Source of the DNA: Methylacidiphilaceae bacterium
GTDB lineage: Bacteria > Verrucomicrobiota > Verrucomicrobiia > Methylacidiphilales > Methylacidiphilaceae
Assembly (NCBI GenBank): GCA_028687155.1
Contig: JAQUAR010000041.1
Location: forward strand, 1-8,982
Length of the DNA stretch: 8,982 bases
Reading direction: 5' to 3'
How positions within the stretch are numbered: the first letter of the stretch is position 1; each line of letters starts with the position of its first letter. A model generated the notes under the pieces. That model had not been told where the DNA came from. It did not search any database and worked only from the letters and a program-made list of their open reading frames with translations. Below, in pieces: positions 1 to 6,296 of the stretch. A program made the position numbers and the translations under genes.

Positions 1-208
1 AATCTGGACTGGGCTGGGGCCTGCCCCGATCGTGATCGGCGGTGCATCGGTCGATCCGTCCTTCCCTAATCGAGTGCGGTTGGGGGGGGAAGCAAAAACG
101 GCGGAAGTGCTGGCCGTCCTAGAAGGGGTCCGTGAGCGGTTGGGCAAAAAGACGGGAGTCGAACTGGTTTACAACCTGGCGATCGTCGGGGAAAAGGAGC
201 AGTCGTGA
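1..208 (+). CDS. murB: MurB-like protein (UDP-N-acetylenolpyruvoylglucosamine reductase family), C-terminal fragment
   Basis: Only the last 68 residues are inside the window. The frame starts at base 2 and stops with TGA at 206-208. MurB is the cytoplasmic flavoenzyme that reduces UDP-GlcNAc-enolpyruvate to UDP-MurNAc. The tail has the MurB C-domain layout: a GGASVDPSFPN stretch, where typical MurB has a GGAxVSxxHANF-type segment; a helix (TAEVLAVLEGVRERLGKK); then GVELVYNLAIVG, matching the usual GVELxxEVRIIG ending. Position directly before ddl-ftsQ-ftsA supports the call, since murC-murB-ddl-ftsQ is a common dcw order. Oddity: the Glu of the EVRxIG motif is the catalytic acid of known MurB enzymes (E325 in E. 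coli), and here that place reads Asn. The His, Phe and last Asn of HANFIVN also differ. Either this is a divergent MurB or a non-catalytic relative. The flavin-binding part lies outside the window. Confidence 0.72.
   Translation, partial: IWTGLGPAPIVIGGASVDPSFPNRVRLGGEAKTAEVLAVLEGVRERLGKKTGVELVYNLAIVGEKEQS
194..199 (+). promoter_or_regulatory. Ribosome binding site of ddl (supports GTG start)
   Basis: AAGGAG lies inside the last codons of the MurB-like gene, five bases before the GTG at 205. It supports GTG 205 as the ddl start and a stop-start overlap that couples the two genes. Confidence 0.7.
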
Positions 209-1107
209 ACGAGAAACTTCGAGTGGTCGTCTTGGAAGGCGGGCTTTCGCAGGAGAGAGAGGTCTCTCTGCAATCGGGCCGGGCCGTGACCGCTGCCTTG
301 CGGCAGCTCGGCTATCCGGTCGAGGAGATCGATTTGAAGGAGGCGGAGGTTCTCATTCCCGACGGCACGGACATCGTCTTTCTCTGTTTGCACGGAACGT
401 TCGGGGAAGACGGACAGGTACAGAGGCTGCTCCTGCGTCGCGGAATCCCGTTCACGGGCAGCGGCGCCGAAGCCAGCGAGCGGGCTTTTGACAAGTCGTG
501 GAGCAAGGAGGTCTTCCGAAAAGTCGGCGTGCCGACCCCGAATTGGGCTCTGGCGCGTTCCGCCGATCAGTTGCCTCTGGCCCTTCCCTTTGTGATCAAG
601 CCCGCGCGGCAGGGTTCGAGCTTCGGGGTGAGCCGCGTTTTTCAGAAGGAGGAGTATCCGGAGGCCTATGCCAAAGCCGCCGCGGAGGATCATCTCGTCG
701 TGGCGGAATCCTATATCGAAGGACGTGAACTCACGGTGGGCATCTTGGGGGAGGAACTGCTGCCCATCGTGGAGATCCGGCCAAAGACCGGATTCTACGA
801 CTATCGCAACAAGTATACCACGGGAGCCAGCGACTACCTCTGTCCCGCGCCTCTTGCCCCGGGCCAAGCCCGCGCGGCGGCCGAAGCGGCTCTTGCCGGT
901 TATCGAGCCTTGGGCTGTACGGTCTACGGGAGGGTCGACCTGTTCTTGGATGCCGACGGGAAGCCCTGGGTGCTGGAAGTGAATACGATTCCCGGCATGA
1001 CGGAGACGAGCCTTCTTCCCAAGGCGGCGCAGGCTGCCGGGATCGCCTTCCCGCAACTCTGCGAAAGGGTGCTTCGGCTCTCTTGGTTGAAAAGGCAGGG
1101 AGAGTGA
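205..1107 (+). CDS. ddl: D-alanine--D-alanine ligase
   Basis: ATP-grasp enzyme that joins two D-alanines in the cytoplasm for the peptidoglycan stem peptide. At 300 residues it is the usual DdlB length. Visible motifs: GGLSQEREVSLQSG (12-25, N-terminal substrate lobe), HGTFGEDG (63-70), IKPARQGSSFGVS (131-143, ATP-grasp lysine and flexible loop), omega loop with KY at 203-204, YGRVD (241-245), and LEVNTIPGMTETSL (257-270), which carries metal ligands E258 and N260. Tyr204 matches E. coli DdlB Tyr216, so D-Ala-D-Ala rather than D-Ala-D-Lac specificity is expected. The GTG start at 205 overlaps the stop of the MurB-like gene by 4 bases (GTGA) and has AAGGAG five bases upstream, which favours translational coupling. 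ftsQ starts one base after the stop. All expected catalytic residues appear intact. Confidence 0.96.
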   Translation: MNEKLRVVVLEGGLSQEREVSLQSGRAVTAALRQLGYPVEEIDLKEAEVLIPDGTDIVFLCLHGTFGEDGQVQRLLLRRGIPFTGSGAEASERAFDKSWSKEVFRKVGVPTPNWALARSADQLPLALPFVIKPARQGSSFGVSRVFQKEEYPEAYAKAAAEDHLVVAESYIEGRELTVGILGEELLPIVEIRPKTGFYDYRNKYTTGASDYLCPAPLAPGQARAAAEAALAGYRALGCTVYGRVDLFLDADGKPWVLEVNTIPGMTETSLLPKAAQAAGIAFPQLCERVLRLSWLKRQGE

Positions 1108-1108
1108 G

Positions 1109-1969
1109 ATGAACCACTTCCGTAAGGCAGTCCGTCAAAGACGGGTCCAGAAGAGCGTGCTCCAGACAAAGGCGGGTCCGCAGCAACGCCGGCGGGCATT
1201 TTTGCGGCGTCTCTCGTCTCTGGTTCTCCTCGTGGCCGGCTTCTGCGTCATCGGCGCTGGCGGGTACTATGTCGGGACCCGTCTGGCCCTCCCCTTTCTC
1301 TCCGGTGATTCGCGGTATGCGCTCCGGGAAGTCGTTGTGGAGGGCACGGCGCATCTGCCTCGCAAGGAGATCTTGTCCGCATCGGGATTGCATCTGGGCC
1401 AGAACTTGCTGGGGGTTTCACTGCCGCAGGTCTATCAAGCAGTTGCGGCTCTTCCCTACGTACAGCGCGCTTCGGTTCGTCGACTGCTTCCCGATCGGAT
1501 CGCCATCACGGTCGAGGAGCGGGTTCCGCTCGCGAAGCTCTGGACGAAGGGGAAGCGGTTTGCGGGTCAGAATTTGTGCGTCGACCTCCAGGGAGTTGTT
1601 TTCGTGGCGAGAAAGGGCGAGATCGTTTCGCTCTTGCCCGAGATCGAAGGCGTGCCCTCCGACGAGTTGGAGATCGGAAATCGTCTGGATAGTCCGGAAT
1701 GTCGTGGGGCGGTGCGACTGCTCGGGTTGCTTCAGGGGACGCCTTCCTTGCGGAATCTCCTCGACCCCGCCAGTCTCGACGTCTCGGGCCGTCTCTGCCT
1801 GAAAGTCGTTACCCGCGATGGGATCAGCATCGTCTTGCGCCTGGATCATCTGGAGAGGCAGATGAAGAGGCTGCAAAAGATCTACGCCTTTTCGCAGAGC
1901 CGCGGTCGTAAGGTGGCTTCCGTCGACTTAACTCCGGAACAGAATGTTCCGGTCATTTTTGAATATTAG
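1109..1969 (+). CDS. ftsQ: Cell division protein FtsQ (POTRA domain, FtsQ/DivIB family)
   Basis: Bitopic inner-membrane protein that links early and late divisome parts through FtsB/FtsL. The 286-residue product has a strongly basic cytoplasmic tail (about 1-34), one membrane helix (about 36-57, LSSLVLLVAGFCVIGAGGYY), then a POTRA domain (about 69-140). Within it, ALREVVVEGTAHLPRKEIL is the typical first strand and helix and LPDRIAITVEERVPLA the last. The beta domain follows (VDLQGVVF near 148-155) and ends with VDLTPEQNVPVIF, the expected last strands. ATG 1109 is one base after the ddl stop, with GGGAGAG just upstream. The gene sits between ddl and ftsA as in many dcw clusters. FtsQ sequences are poorly conserved, so the call rests on topology, POTRA pattern and position together. 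Confidence 0.93.
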   Translation: MNHFRKAVRQRRVQKSVLQTKAGPQQRRRAFLRRLSSLVLLVAGFCVIGAGGYYVGTRLALPFLSGDSRYALREVVVEGTAHLPRKEILSASGLHLGQNLLGVSLPQVYQAVAALPYVQRASVRRLLPDRIAITVEERVPLAKLWTKGKRFAGQNLCVDLQGVVFVARKGEIVSLLPEIEGVPSDELEIGNRLDSPECRGAVRLLGLLQGTPSLRNLLDPASLDVSGRLCLKVVTRDGISIVLRLDHLERQMKRLQKIYAFSQSRGRKVASVDLTPEQNVPVIFEY

Positions 1970-1972
1970 GGG
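1968..1972 (+). promoter_or_regulatory. Ribosome binding site of ftsA (favours start at 1980)
   Basis: AGGGG overlaps the ftsQ stop codon and stands seven bases before ATG 1980. The alternative ATG at 1944 has only a weak purine stretch upstream. Confidence 0.55.
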
Positions 1973-1979
1973 TCTTTCG

Positions 1980-3215
1980 ATGTTTGGCGGCAAATCTCGG
2001 TCGGTTCTCGTCGGACTGGAAGCGGGAACAAGCAAAATCAAGGTGGCCGTGGCCGAACTCGGTGCCGATGGATCCCTCTCCCTCCTTGGAGTAGCGGAGA
2101 GCCCGTCGACGCACATTCGCAAATGCGAAATCACCGATTTCGAGATGACGCAGAAGGCGATCCATCAGGCGATCCTGGACGCGGAAGCAAAAACCGACGT
2201 TTCGATCGGAGAGGTCTACTTGGCGATTTCGGGCGCCCATATCCGCTCCTTCCAGAGCCGTCTCGCGCTCGATTTGGGCGAGGAGGGGACGATGATCGAG
2301 GAGGGGCATCTGCGCGAGCTGCGCGAACTCGTGCGTCAGCAGGCGCTGCCGCCGGGTCAGATTTTGCTGCACGATCTTTTGCAGACCTACATTCTCGACG
2401 ACGGCACGGCGACCTCCAACCCGGTAGGCCTCTTCTCTCGCCGGCTGATGGCCGATTATCACCTGGTTTCCGGGATTGCGACGCGCCTTCAGACGACGGT
2501 CCACTGCGTGAAGGATCTCTCCCTGCGCGTCAAAGGATATGCCCTGTCGAGTTACGCCACCGCCCAGGCGCTCCTTACCCCGGAGCAGAAGAGCTTCGGC
2601 TCCGTCGTGATCAACTGCGGAGCGGGAATTACCGATTACATCGTCTATCGGAATGGCTTCGTAGCCCATTCCGGAACGCTCGGGGTGGGAGGAGACCACC
2701 TCACCAACGATCTCGCCGTCGCAGTAAAGATTCCGTTTCCCCGAGCCGAGGAGCTCAAGAGGACCCACGGCACCGTGGATCTGCGGGAGGAGACGGCGCA
2801 TCGGCGGGTCAGCCTTCCCGCAGAAGGGCCCTACGAGCAGCGATTCGTCCCGATGTCTCTGATCGTGGAGGTTCTCCAGGCGCGCCAGGCGGAGATTTTT
2901 GAAATCATTCGGGAAGATTTGGAAGCGCAGCCTTTCTGGGAAAGTTTCTCCGGAACGCTGTTTCTGACGGGGGGAGGCTCCCAGCTGGATGGCATTCAGA
3001 AAATGGCCGGAAAAGTTTTTGACCGGTCCGTGGAAGCGGCGAAGCCGCTTCCCTTCCAGGGGGGGGGCTCCGGCGAGATTAGACAGGATTGGACGACCGT
3101 GCTGGGCCTCTTGCGCTATGGCAGGATCGTCGAGAGGCAAGAGAGCGGGGGCGGTCGATGGGATCGCATGGGCCGGTCGCTGCGCCGGCTCTTTTCGGGA
3201 ATTCGTTCCCTTTAG
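1980..3215 (+). CDS. ftsA: Cell division protein FtsA (actin-like Z-ring membrane anchor)
   Basis: FtsA is the actin-fold ATPase that ties FtsZ to the membrane and recruits later divisome proteins. The 411-residue product has a phosphate-1 loop VGLEAGTSKIKVAV (11-24), the FtsA-specific 1C (SHS2) domain around 80-165 (LAISGAHIRSFQSR), a phosphate-2 loop INCGAGITDY (211-220), GTLGVGGDHLTNDLA (232-246) and the adenosine motif LTGGGSQLDGI (329-339). It ends in a short basic amphipathic helix (GRSLRRLFSGIRSL, 398-411), the usual membrane-targeting element. An ATG at 1944 is in frame and would add 12 residues overlapping ftsQ. I prefer ATG 1980 because AGGGG lies seven bases before it and MFGGK leads straight into the first strand. 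Phosphate-2 departs from the common DIGGGTTD form, but such variation occurs in functional FtsA proteins. A run of nine G bases (3059-3067) lies late in the gene. Confidence 0.95.
   Translation: MFGGKSRSVLVGLEAGTSKIKVAVAELGADGSLSLLGVAESPSTHIRKCEITDFEMTQKAIHQAILDAEAKTDVSIGEVYLAISGAHIRSFQSRLALDLGEEGTMIEEGHLRELRELVRQQALPPGQILLHDLLQTYILDDGTATSNPVGLFSRRLMADYHLVSGIATRLQTTVHCVKDLSLRVKGYALSSYATAQALLTPEQKSFGSVVINCGAGITDYIVYRNGFVAHSGTLGVGGDHLTNDLAVAVKIPFPRAEELKRTHGTVDLREETAHRRVSLPAEGPYEQRFVPMSLIVEVLQARQAEIFEIIREDLEAQPFWESFSGTLFLTGGGSQLDGIQKMAGKVFDRSVEAAKPLPFQGGGSGEIRQDWTTVLGLLRYGRIVERQESGGGRWDRMGRSLRRLFSGIRSL
3059..3067 (+). repeat. Nine-base G homopolymer inside ftsA
   Basis: Nine consecutive G bases encode part of Q-G-G-G-S at FtsA residues 360-364, a glycine-rich link about 50 residues before the C-terminal helix. 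Loss of one G would shift reading into a frame that stays open to the TGA at 3244-3246, replacing the membrane-targeting helix. It is a plausible slippage or sequencing-error site. Confidence 0.9.
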
Positions 3216-3240
3216 TCTTTTAGGCGAGATTTCGAGCAGC

Positions 3241-3246
3241 GGGTGA
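3241..3246 (+). promoter_or_regulatory. Ribosome binding site of the ftsZ-like gene
   Basis: GGGTGA stands six bases before ATG 3253 in the 37-base gap after ftsA. A proper RBS argues that the divergent gene is still translated. No terminator hairpin with a T-run is visible in the gap. Confidence 0.5.
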
Positions 3247-3252
3247 ACCAGC

Positions 3253-4398
3253 ATGAGTATTCGGATCGTCGGAGCCGGAGCGGCGGGAATCAGTGTCCTG
3301 GACGAGTGGATTCTCTTCTCTGATCACCCGGAAGGGAGTCTTGCTTGCGACGGAGAGGCTTCCTCGGTCGAAGGATCGCTTGCTTCCGAGAAGCTCCTTC
3401 TCGCTCCCGATCTGGTCGGTGGGCTCGGCTGCTTCGGGAGCCGCGATCTGGCTTGGCGGATGGTGGGGAGGGAGAATCAGCGGTTGGACGGTCTCCTGAG
3501 GGATTGTGCCGGGCTATTGATCGTAACCGGCCTTGCCGGGGGAATGGGAGCGACGGTGGCGGAAGCGCTTTCCCTTAAGGCAGGGGAGCGGGAGATTCCG
3601 ACCACGATTTTTGCCCTTCTACCCTTTCCCTTCGAAGCCGAGGAGCGGCGGGAGGCGGCCGAAGCCGCCCGTGAGGGGTTCTCAGCCCAGGCCTCTGTCT
3701 TTCTTTTTTCGACGGCGGGCCTGCTGCCGGAGGAGTCTGCTCCCGGCGTGGCCGGAGTGAGATCCCGGTTGCGTGAATTTCACGGGACCATCGCACGATG
3801 GGTCGATGTCTGGTCGGGGATGGCCGATGGAGTCGTCCTCCCCGTTGGGCGAGGGAGCGAGGCGGAGGTTTCCCCATTTGCCGTCGCCGGCGAGATGGAG
3901 GATTGCCATGTGTTTGGGGAAACAGGCTCTTGCCTCGATCTCTCCTCGCTCCCGTTCTGGGAGAGCCGCGAATTCGGGCAGGCAGCCGAGAAAGCCGACC
4001 ATTGTCTCGGATACATCGAGGCGAGCGAGGAGGTCTCGGGTTGGGCGAGTGAACTCGAGAAGCTCCTGCAGGAGCATCTTCCCAAGCGAGCGCGCAACTC
4101 CTTTTATCGGCGAAAGCAGGCTCGACCGATGCAAAATCGCCTCTTGCTCCTTCTGGGTCGCGCCCACTCCCGGCTCCCCAAATCGAAGCTCCCGGAGCCG
4201 GTTCGGGAAGAGCAGATCCAGACTCGCACCGAAGTGCCGGTTCATTCTCCGCTTCCGGCTGCTCCGGAAAGGGAACTCGCCCATTCCTCCGCGGAAAGCA
4301 TCCCGTTTGCGAAAACGACCGCCACGGTGCATAAGGGGGAAAATCTCGACATTCCTGCCTATCGACGGCGGAGTGGGAGCCGAGGGGAGCGGAAGTGA
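3253..4398 (+). CDS. ftsZ: Divergent FtsZ-like protein with degenerate GTPase motifs and intact C-terminal FtsA-binding peptide
   Basis: It occupies the ftsZ position 37 bases after ftsA and has 381 residues, close to normal FtsZ length. FtsZ is the tubulin-like GTPase that forms the division ring. The N-domain can be followed by eye: IVGAGAAGISVL (5-16, T1), GGLG (56-59, T3), LLIVTGLAGGMGAT (88-101, strand plus T4), TTIFALLPFPFE (117-128, T5) and VFLFSTAGLL (149-158, T6). Key residues are gone: GGGTGTG reads AGGMGAT, the IPND Asn is lost, and the T7 region (about 202-215) has no Asp where NxDxxD should be. The C-terminal domain appears shortened (about 216-308), followed by a Pro/Glu/Ser-rich linker (310-362). 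The end is LDIPAYRRR (365-373), almost the consensus FtsZ tail that binds FtsA, then a basic tip. GTP binding and hydrolysis are doubtful. ATG 3253 has GGGTGA six bases upstream. Confidence 0.82.
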   Translation: MSIRIVGAGAAGISVLDEWILFSDHPEGSLACDGEASSVEGSLASEKLLLAPDLVGGLGCFGSRDLAWRMVGRENQRLDGLLRDCAGLLIVTGLAGGMGATVAEALSLKAGEREIPTTIFALLPFPFEAEERREAAEAAREGFSAQASVFLFSTAGLLPEESAPGVAGVRSRLREFHGTIARWVDVWSGMADGVVLPVGRGSEAEVSPFAVAGEMEDCHVFGETGSCLDLSSLPFWESREFGQAAEKADHCLGYIEASEEVSGWASELEKLLQEHLPKRARNSFYRRKQARPMQNRLLLLLGRAHSRLPKSKLPEPVREEQIQTRTEVPVHSPLPAAPERELAHSSAESIPFAKTTATVHKGENLDIPAYRRRSGSRGERK

Positions 4399-4457
4399 CC
4401 TCTCGGAAGCCGACTCGGGCTCGGGCGGCGATTCGCGGGCTGTGGAAAAGGTAAGGG

Positions 4458-5630
4458 ATGGGAACCGACCGGCGGAAACAGGAGGAGAGTCAGGGAGTCT
4501 TCCCGTCTCTCGATCGCCCCATTCGTCAGAAGAGGCTCGAAAAAGGGCTTGCGCAAAAAGAGGTGGCCAGCCGTGTCGGGATTACACGGCAGGCCCTCCA
4601 TTCCATCGAAACCGGACGCTACATTCCGAATACGCTTGTCGCCATCCGCCTTGCGCGAGCGCTCGGAAGCCGGGTCGAGGAGATCTTTCCCTGTTGGGAA
4701 GGAATCGATCTTCCTCTCTTGTCCGGCCCGTTTCCACAGGTGGAAGGCGGCAGGCGGCTGGTCTTGGCGGATGTGCGCGGACGGCTGATCCCTTACCCGG
4801 TCGAACGGCTGGAAGAGGGTTCAGGCGCCTTCGTCGCGGCGGATGCTCTCCTTCCCGACGATCGTCAGGAAGGGCAGTGGACGCTTCTCTCCTCCGCCTC
4901 GGCAATACAGCGCAGCGACTTCATCCTCGGTTGCGACCCCGGAATCGGCCTGCTCGTCGAGAGAATCGCCGCAGTGAGTCGGGACCGCCTGCGCTGGGTC
5001 CCCTGCGCGAGCGAAATGGCGGCAGCGGCTCTTCGGGCGGGTCAGACGCACTTGGCGGGCTGCCATCTGCCCGGCGGTTCCGGCGGGGAAGCGCGCAACA
5101 ACGTTGCGCTGGCACGGGAGGCCTTGCAGGGGGTCGGTGGGGTCTTGATCTGTTTTGCCCGATGGGAAGAGGGGATCGCCGTCGCGCGGGGGAACCCGAT
5201 GGGCATCCGCTGCGTGGAAGAACTGACCCAGCCTGGGCTACGCTTCCTCAATCGGGATGCGGGAGCGGGGAGTCGAGCCCTTCTGGATGACCTGCTCCGC
5301 AACCGGGGCATTCCCGGGAGTGCGATCCGAGGGTATGAGAGGACGGCTCGCAGTCCGGTGTCCGCCGCACGGGCGGTGGCCGGTGGCGCCGCCGATGCCG
5401 CCTTGACCAATCGCGCCTGCGCTCAGGCGCAGGGGGTTGAATTTATTGCGCTGGGGGCAAGCGAGTTCGATTGGATCGTTCCGCAAGATCAAGTCGATCA
5501 TCCCACGGTTGCCCTGCTCCTGGATCTGCTCTCCGACTCGCGGATGCGGGCCGAGTTTGCCGCTCTGCCTGGATATGAGGTGAGCCGGATGGGGACCGTC
5601 GTGGCGCGATTCGAAAGAGCAGGCTTGTGA
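4458..5630 (+). CDS. XRE-family HTH regulator fused to a molybdate/PBP-like ligand-binding domain
   Basis: A 390-residue one-component regulator. An HTH_3/XRE domain covers about 20-77 (IRQKRLEKGLAQKEVASRVG, then ITRQALHSIETGRYIPNTLVA). A PBP-like domain of the COG1910/PF12727 type covers about 150-375, with LAGCHLP (199-205), RFLNRDAGAGSRALLDDLL (262-280), GYERTARSPVSAARAVAGG (292-310) and AADAALTNRACAQAQGVEFI (311-330). Proteins of this build are annotated as regulators of molybdate metabolism; ligand binding is thought to alter DNA binding. No molybdate transporter or molybdopterin gene is nearby, so the true ligand is open. There is no signal peptide, which fits a cytoplasmic sensor. The ATG follows the ftsZ-like stop by 59 bases with AAGG six bases before it; no terminator separates them. 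It may be read through from the dcw operon, and DNA binding close to its own gene is only inferred. Confidence 0.88.
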   Translation: MGTDRRKQEESQGVFPSLDRPIRQKRLEKGLAQKEVASRVGITRQALHSIETGRYIPNTLVAIRLARALGSRVEEIFPCWEGIDLPLLSGPFPQVEGGRRLVLADVRGRLIPYPVERLEEGSGAFVAADALLPDDRQEGQWTLLSSASAIQRSDFILGCDPGIGLLVERIAAVSRDRLRWVPCASEMAAAALRAGQTHLAGCHLPGGSGGEARNNVALAREALQGVGGVLICFARWEEGIAVARGNPMGIRCVEELTQPGLRFLNRDAGAGSRALLDDLLRNRGIPGSAIRGYERTARSPVSAARAVAGGAADAALTNRACAQAQGVEFIALGASEFDWIVPQDQVDHPTVALLLDLLSDSRMRAEFAALPGYEVSRMGTVVARFERAGL

Positions 5631-5640
5631 GACAGGCAGG

Positions 5641-6243
5641 TTAAATCTCCAGAGCTTGCCGAATCTTCGGCATCTCCAAGGAAAATCCCGGCAGGAGAGG
5701 AGAGGTTAAGGTGTCATCGAAACTCAGGACGGCGACCGGCTTCTCCGGATTTTCGGCGAAGCGGTAGATCCACGCCGTTTCTTCCCGCCGGCCCAAGATC
5801 CAGTATTCCCGGATTCCCGCCTCTTGATAGATCTCCACCTTATCGACCAGATCGCTCTTCTCGGTCGAAGGAGAGAGAATCTCGACCACGAGTGCTGGAA
5901 TGACTCGTGCCTGGACGTTGGCCTCGCGATCGACTTTGGCCAAACGATCGTTCGGGATGTAGCAGAGATCGGGCACGATGCCTTCTCGATCGGCGTCCAT
6001 GATCCCGGGGAAGCGGAAAGCGATATGGTGCGCGACGATGCCGAGGCGGTGGATCTCAAGGTAGTTGCCGAGGCTTCGTTCGATTTCCGCCGCCAAGCGG
6101 CTATTGTCGAATCGTTCCTCCGTCATAACGAGATTCCCGTGGATGAGCTCCCAATGTTCCCCTTCGGGAGTCGCGAGCCAATCCTTGATCGAGTGCGGGC
6201 CGTAAGCCGTCGTGGGCGTAGTGGGGCGCTTGGTCGCGCTCAT
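5641..6243 (-). CDS. Uma2 family (DUF820) putative PD-(D/E)XK nuclease
   Basis: The 200-residue product matches the Uma2/DUF820 family (PF05685), small restriction-like-fold proteins abundant in cyanobacteria and some other phyla. Visible marks: HSIKDWLATPEGEHWELIHG (17-36; family start WELIxGxLVMT), IVPDLCYIPNDR (89-100; the PD of the core), PALVVEILSPSTEKSDLVDK (116-135; acidic E121 and K135) and YQEAGIREYWIL (139-150). These core positions are intact, so a nuclease fold is likely, but the cell role of this family is unknown. Its stop lies 10 bases from the stop of the convergent regulator gene. The start codon (complement of 6241-6243) has GGTGAG three bases upstream. It lies 94 bases after the ABC exporter gene on the same strand and may have its own promoter. 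Such genes often spread and multiply within genomes. Confidence 0.92.
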   Translation of the reverse strand: MSATKRPTTPTTAYGPHSIKDWLATPEGEHWELIHGNLVMTEERFDNSRLAAEIERSLGNYLEIHRLGIVAHHIAFRFPGIMDADREGIVPDLCYIPNDRLAKVDREANVQARVIPALVVEILSPSTEKSDLVDKVEIYQEAGIREYWILGRREETAWIYRFAENPEKPVAVLSFDDTLTSPLLPGFSLEMPKIRQALEI

Positions 6244-6249
6244 CTTCTC

Positions 6250-6278
6250 ACCATACTCAGGTCTCCGGAGGACAGCAA
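6250..6278 (-). promoter_or_regulatory. Candidate promoter for the Uma2-family gene
   Basis: On the minus strand TTGCTG (complement of 6273-6278) and TATGGT (complement of 6250-6255) are exactly 17 bases apart. They match the sigma-70 boxes at 3 of 6 and 4 of 6 positions. The -10-like box ends six bases before the start codon, so transcription from it would give an almost leaderless message. The match is weak and could be chance. Confidence 0.22.
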
Positions 6279-6296
6279 GGGCGCCCGCCCAGGCCC

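Noticed and set aside
169..1056. Long minus-strand open frame (295 codons) opposite ddl
   Set aside because: ddl on the plus strand has every family motif. The opposite frame is a high-GC shadow with no recognisable domain.
1953..3254. Long minus-strand open frame (433 codons) opposite ftsA
   Set aside because: It mirrors ftsA codons, has no family pattern, and ftsA is unambiguous.
3253..4398. Frameshift as the reason for the missing FtsZ motifs
   Set aside because: The other forward frames were read through the gene and contain no GGGTGTG, IPND or NxDFAD. Partly matching sequence runs in one frame from T1 to the C-terminal peptide.
3773..5290. 505-codon plus-strand open frame crossing the ftsZ-like and regulator genes
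   Set aside because: Its product is Arg/Ser/Pro-rich with no domain, typical of a shifted frame in GC-rich DNA. The other frame has FtsZ and HTH motifs.
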